From Ruminococcus sp. (lineage in GTDB: Bacteria > Bacillota > Clostridia > Oscillospirales > Acutalibacteraceae): 5,969 bases of DNA. The position numbers and the translations under genes were made by a program. The notes under the pieces were generated by a model that was not told the DNA's origin, made no database searches, and saw only the letters and a program-made list of their open reading frames with translations. Shown piece after piece: positions 5,833-5,969 of this stretch. The DNA lies in NCBI GenBank assembly GCA_023667385.1, contig JAMPAE010000100.1:1-5969 (forward strand), given 5' to 3'. Position 1 is the first letter of the stretch. Each line of letters opens with the position of its first letter.

Positions 5833-5969
5833 ATGGATGACCCCGGAAGTTTTATTTTGAAAATTGTTTTATTGATCGTACTCGTTATTGTTAATGCGTT
5901 TTTCGCAATGAGTGAAATTGCAATCATTTCGCTCAACGATAACATGATTGACAAGCTGGCAGAGGAAGG
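5833..5969 (+). CDS. DUF21/CNNM (HlyC/CorC-like) membrane protein, N-terminus only
   Basis: This is a partial gene: 45 complete codons before the right edge. After MDDPGS the protein enters a hydrophobic segment (about residues 7-25) and then N-A-F-F-A-M-S-E-I-A-I-I-S-L (21-34), the conserved end of the first membrane helix of DUF21 proteins, followed by N-D-N-M-I-D-K-L-A-E-E-G. Full-length members carry a DUF21 transmembrane domain, a CBS pair and often a CorC/HlyC C-terminal domain, and are linked to Mg2+ (and Co2+) transport; the older name 'hemolysin' is misleading. Only the start is visible, so downstream domains and ion specificity cannot be judged. AAAGGAG (5814-5820) is the ribosome binding site, with a rather long 12-nt gap to ATG 5833. 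It has its own promoter and is divergent from dus. Confidence 0.85.
   Translation, partial: MDDPGSFILKIVLLIVLVIVNAFFAMSEIAIISLNDNMIDKLAEE

Noticed and set aside
1..5969. Search for CRISPR arrays, insertion sequences, tRNA or rRNA genes, toxin-antitoxin or defence genes.
   Set aside because: No regularly spaced long repeats, transposase frames, tRNA-like cloverleafs or relevant protein motifs are seen. All coding space is taken by housekeeping genes.

Overview
The window reads as chromosomal DNA of a Gram-positive Firmicute, most likely class Clostridia and perhaps the Ruminococcus/Oscillospiraceae side. This rests on strong AGGAGG-type ribosome binding sites, sharp TTGACA/TATAAT promoters, a cysteine-rich RsmH of the clostridial kind, a DNA polymerase I whose proofreading domain has decayed, and moderate GC by eye. 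The genus is an inference; no marker gene here fixes it.

Layout, right to left on the minus strand: dus (tRNA-dihydrouridine synthase, 4656-5630) and polA (DNA polymerase I, 2040-4643) form a tight two-gene unit. The polA Shine-Dalgarno covers the dus stop codon. Transcription starts at a probable extended -10 promoter near 5670 and ends at a hairpin plus U-tract at 1891-1920. Between the polA stop and that terminator lies an unexplained stem-forming inverted repeat (1958-2042) whose base contains the polA stop codon. A second minus-strand unit, the head of the dcw (division and cell wall) cluster, follows: mraZ (1245-1748), rsmH (307-1242) and an FtsL-like division protein (1-275, cut by the window edge). 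It is driven by an apparently perfect SigA promoter at 1827-1855. Just downstream of that promoter is a ladder of GTGG-type direct repeats spaced 10-11 bp, which is what an MraZ autoregulatory operator would look like.

On the plus strand at the right edge, a divergent promoter (5742-5770) drives the start of a DUF21/CNNM (HlyC/CorC-like) membrane protein (5833 onward, truncated). The 202 bp between dus and this gene hold both promoters and a 20-bp palindrome near the dus -35 region.

Most of the window is ordinary housekeeping sequence: genome replication and repair (polA), tRNA and rRNA modification (dus, rsmH) and the start of the septation operon (mraZ, ftsL). I see no mobile element, CRISPR array, defence system, tRNA or rRNA. 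The parts that deserve a second look are non-coding: the stem element after polA, the MraZ operator ladder, and the palindrome in the divergent promoter region.
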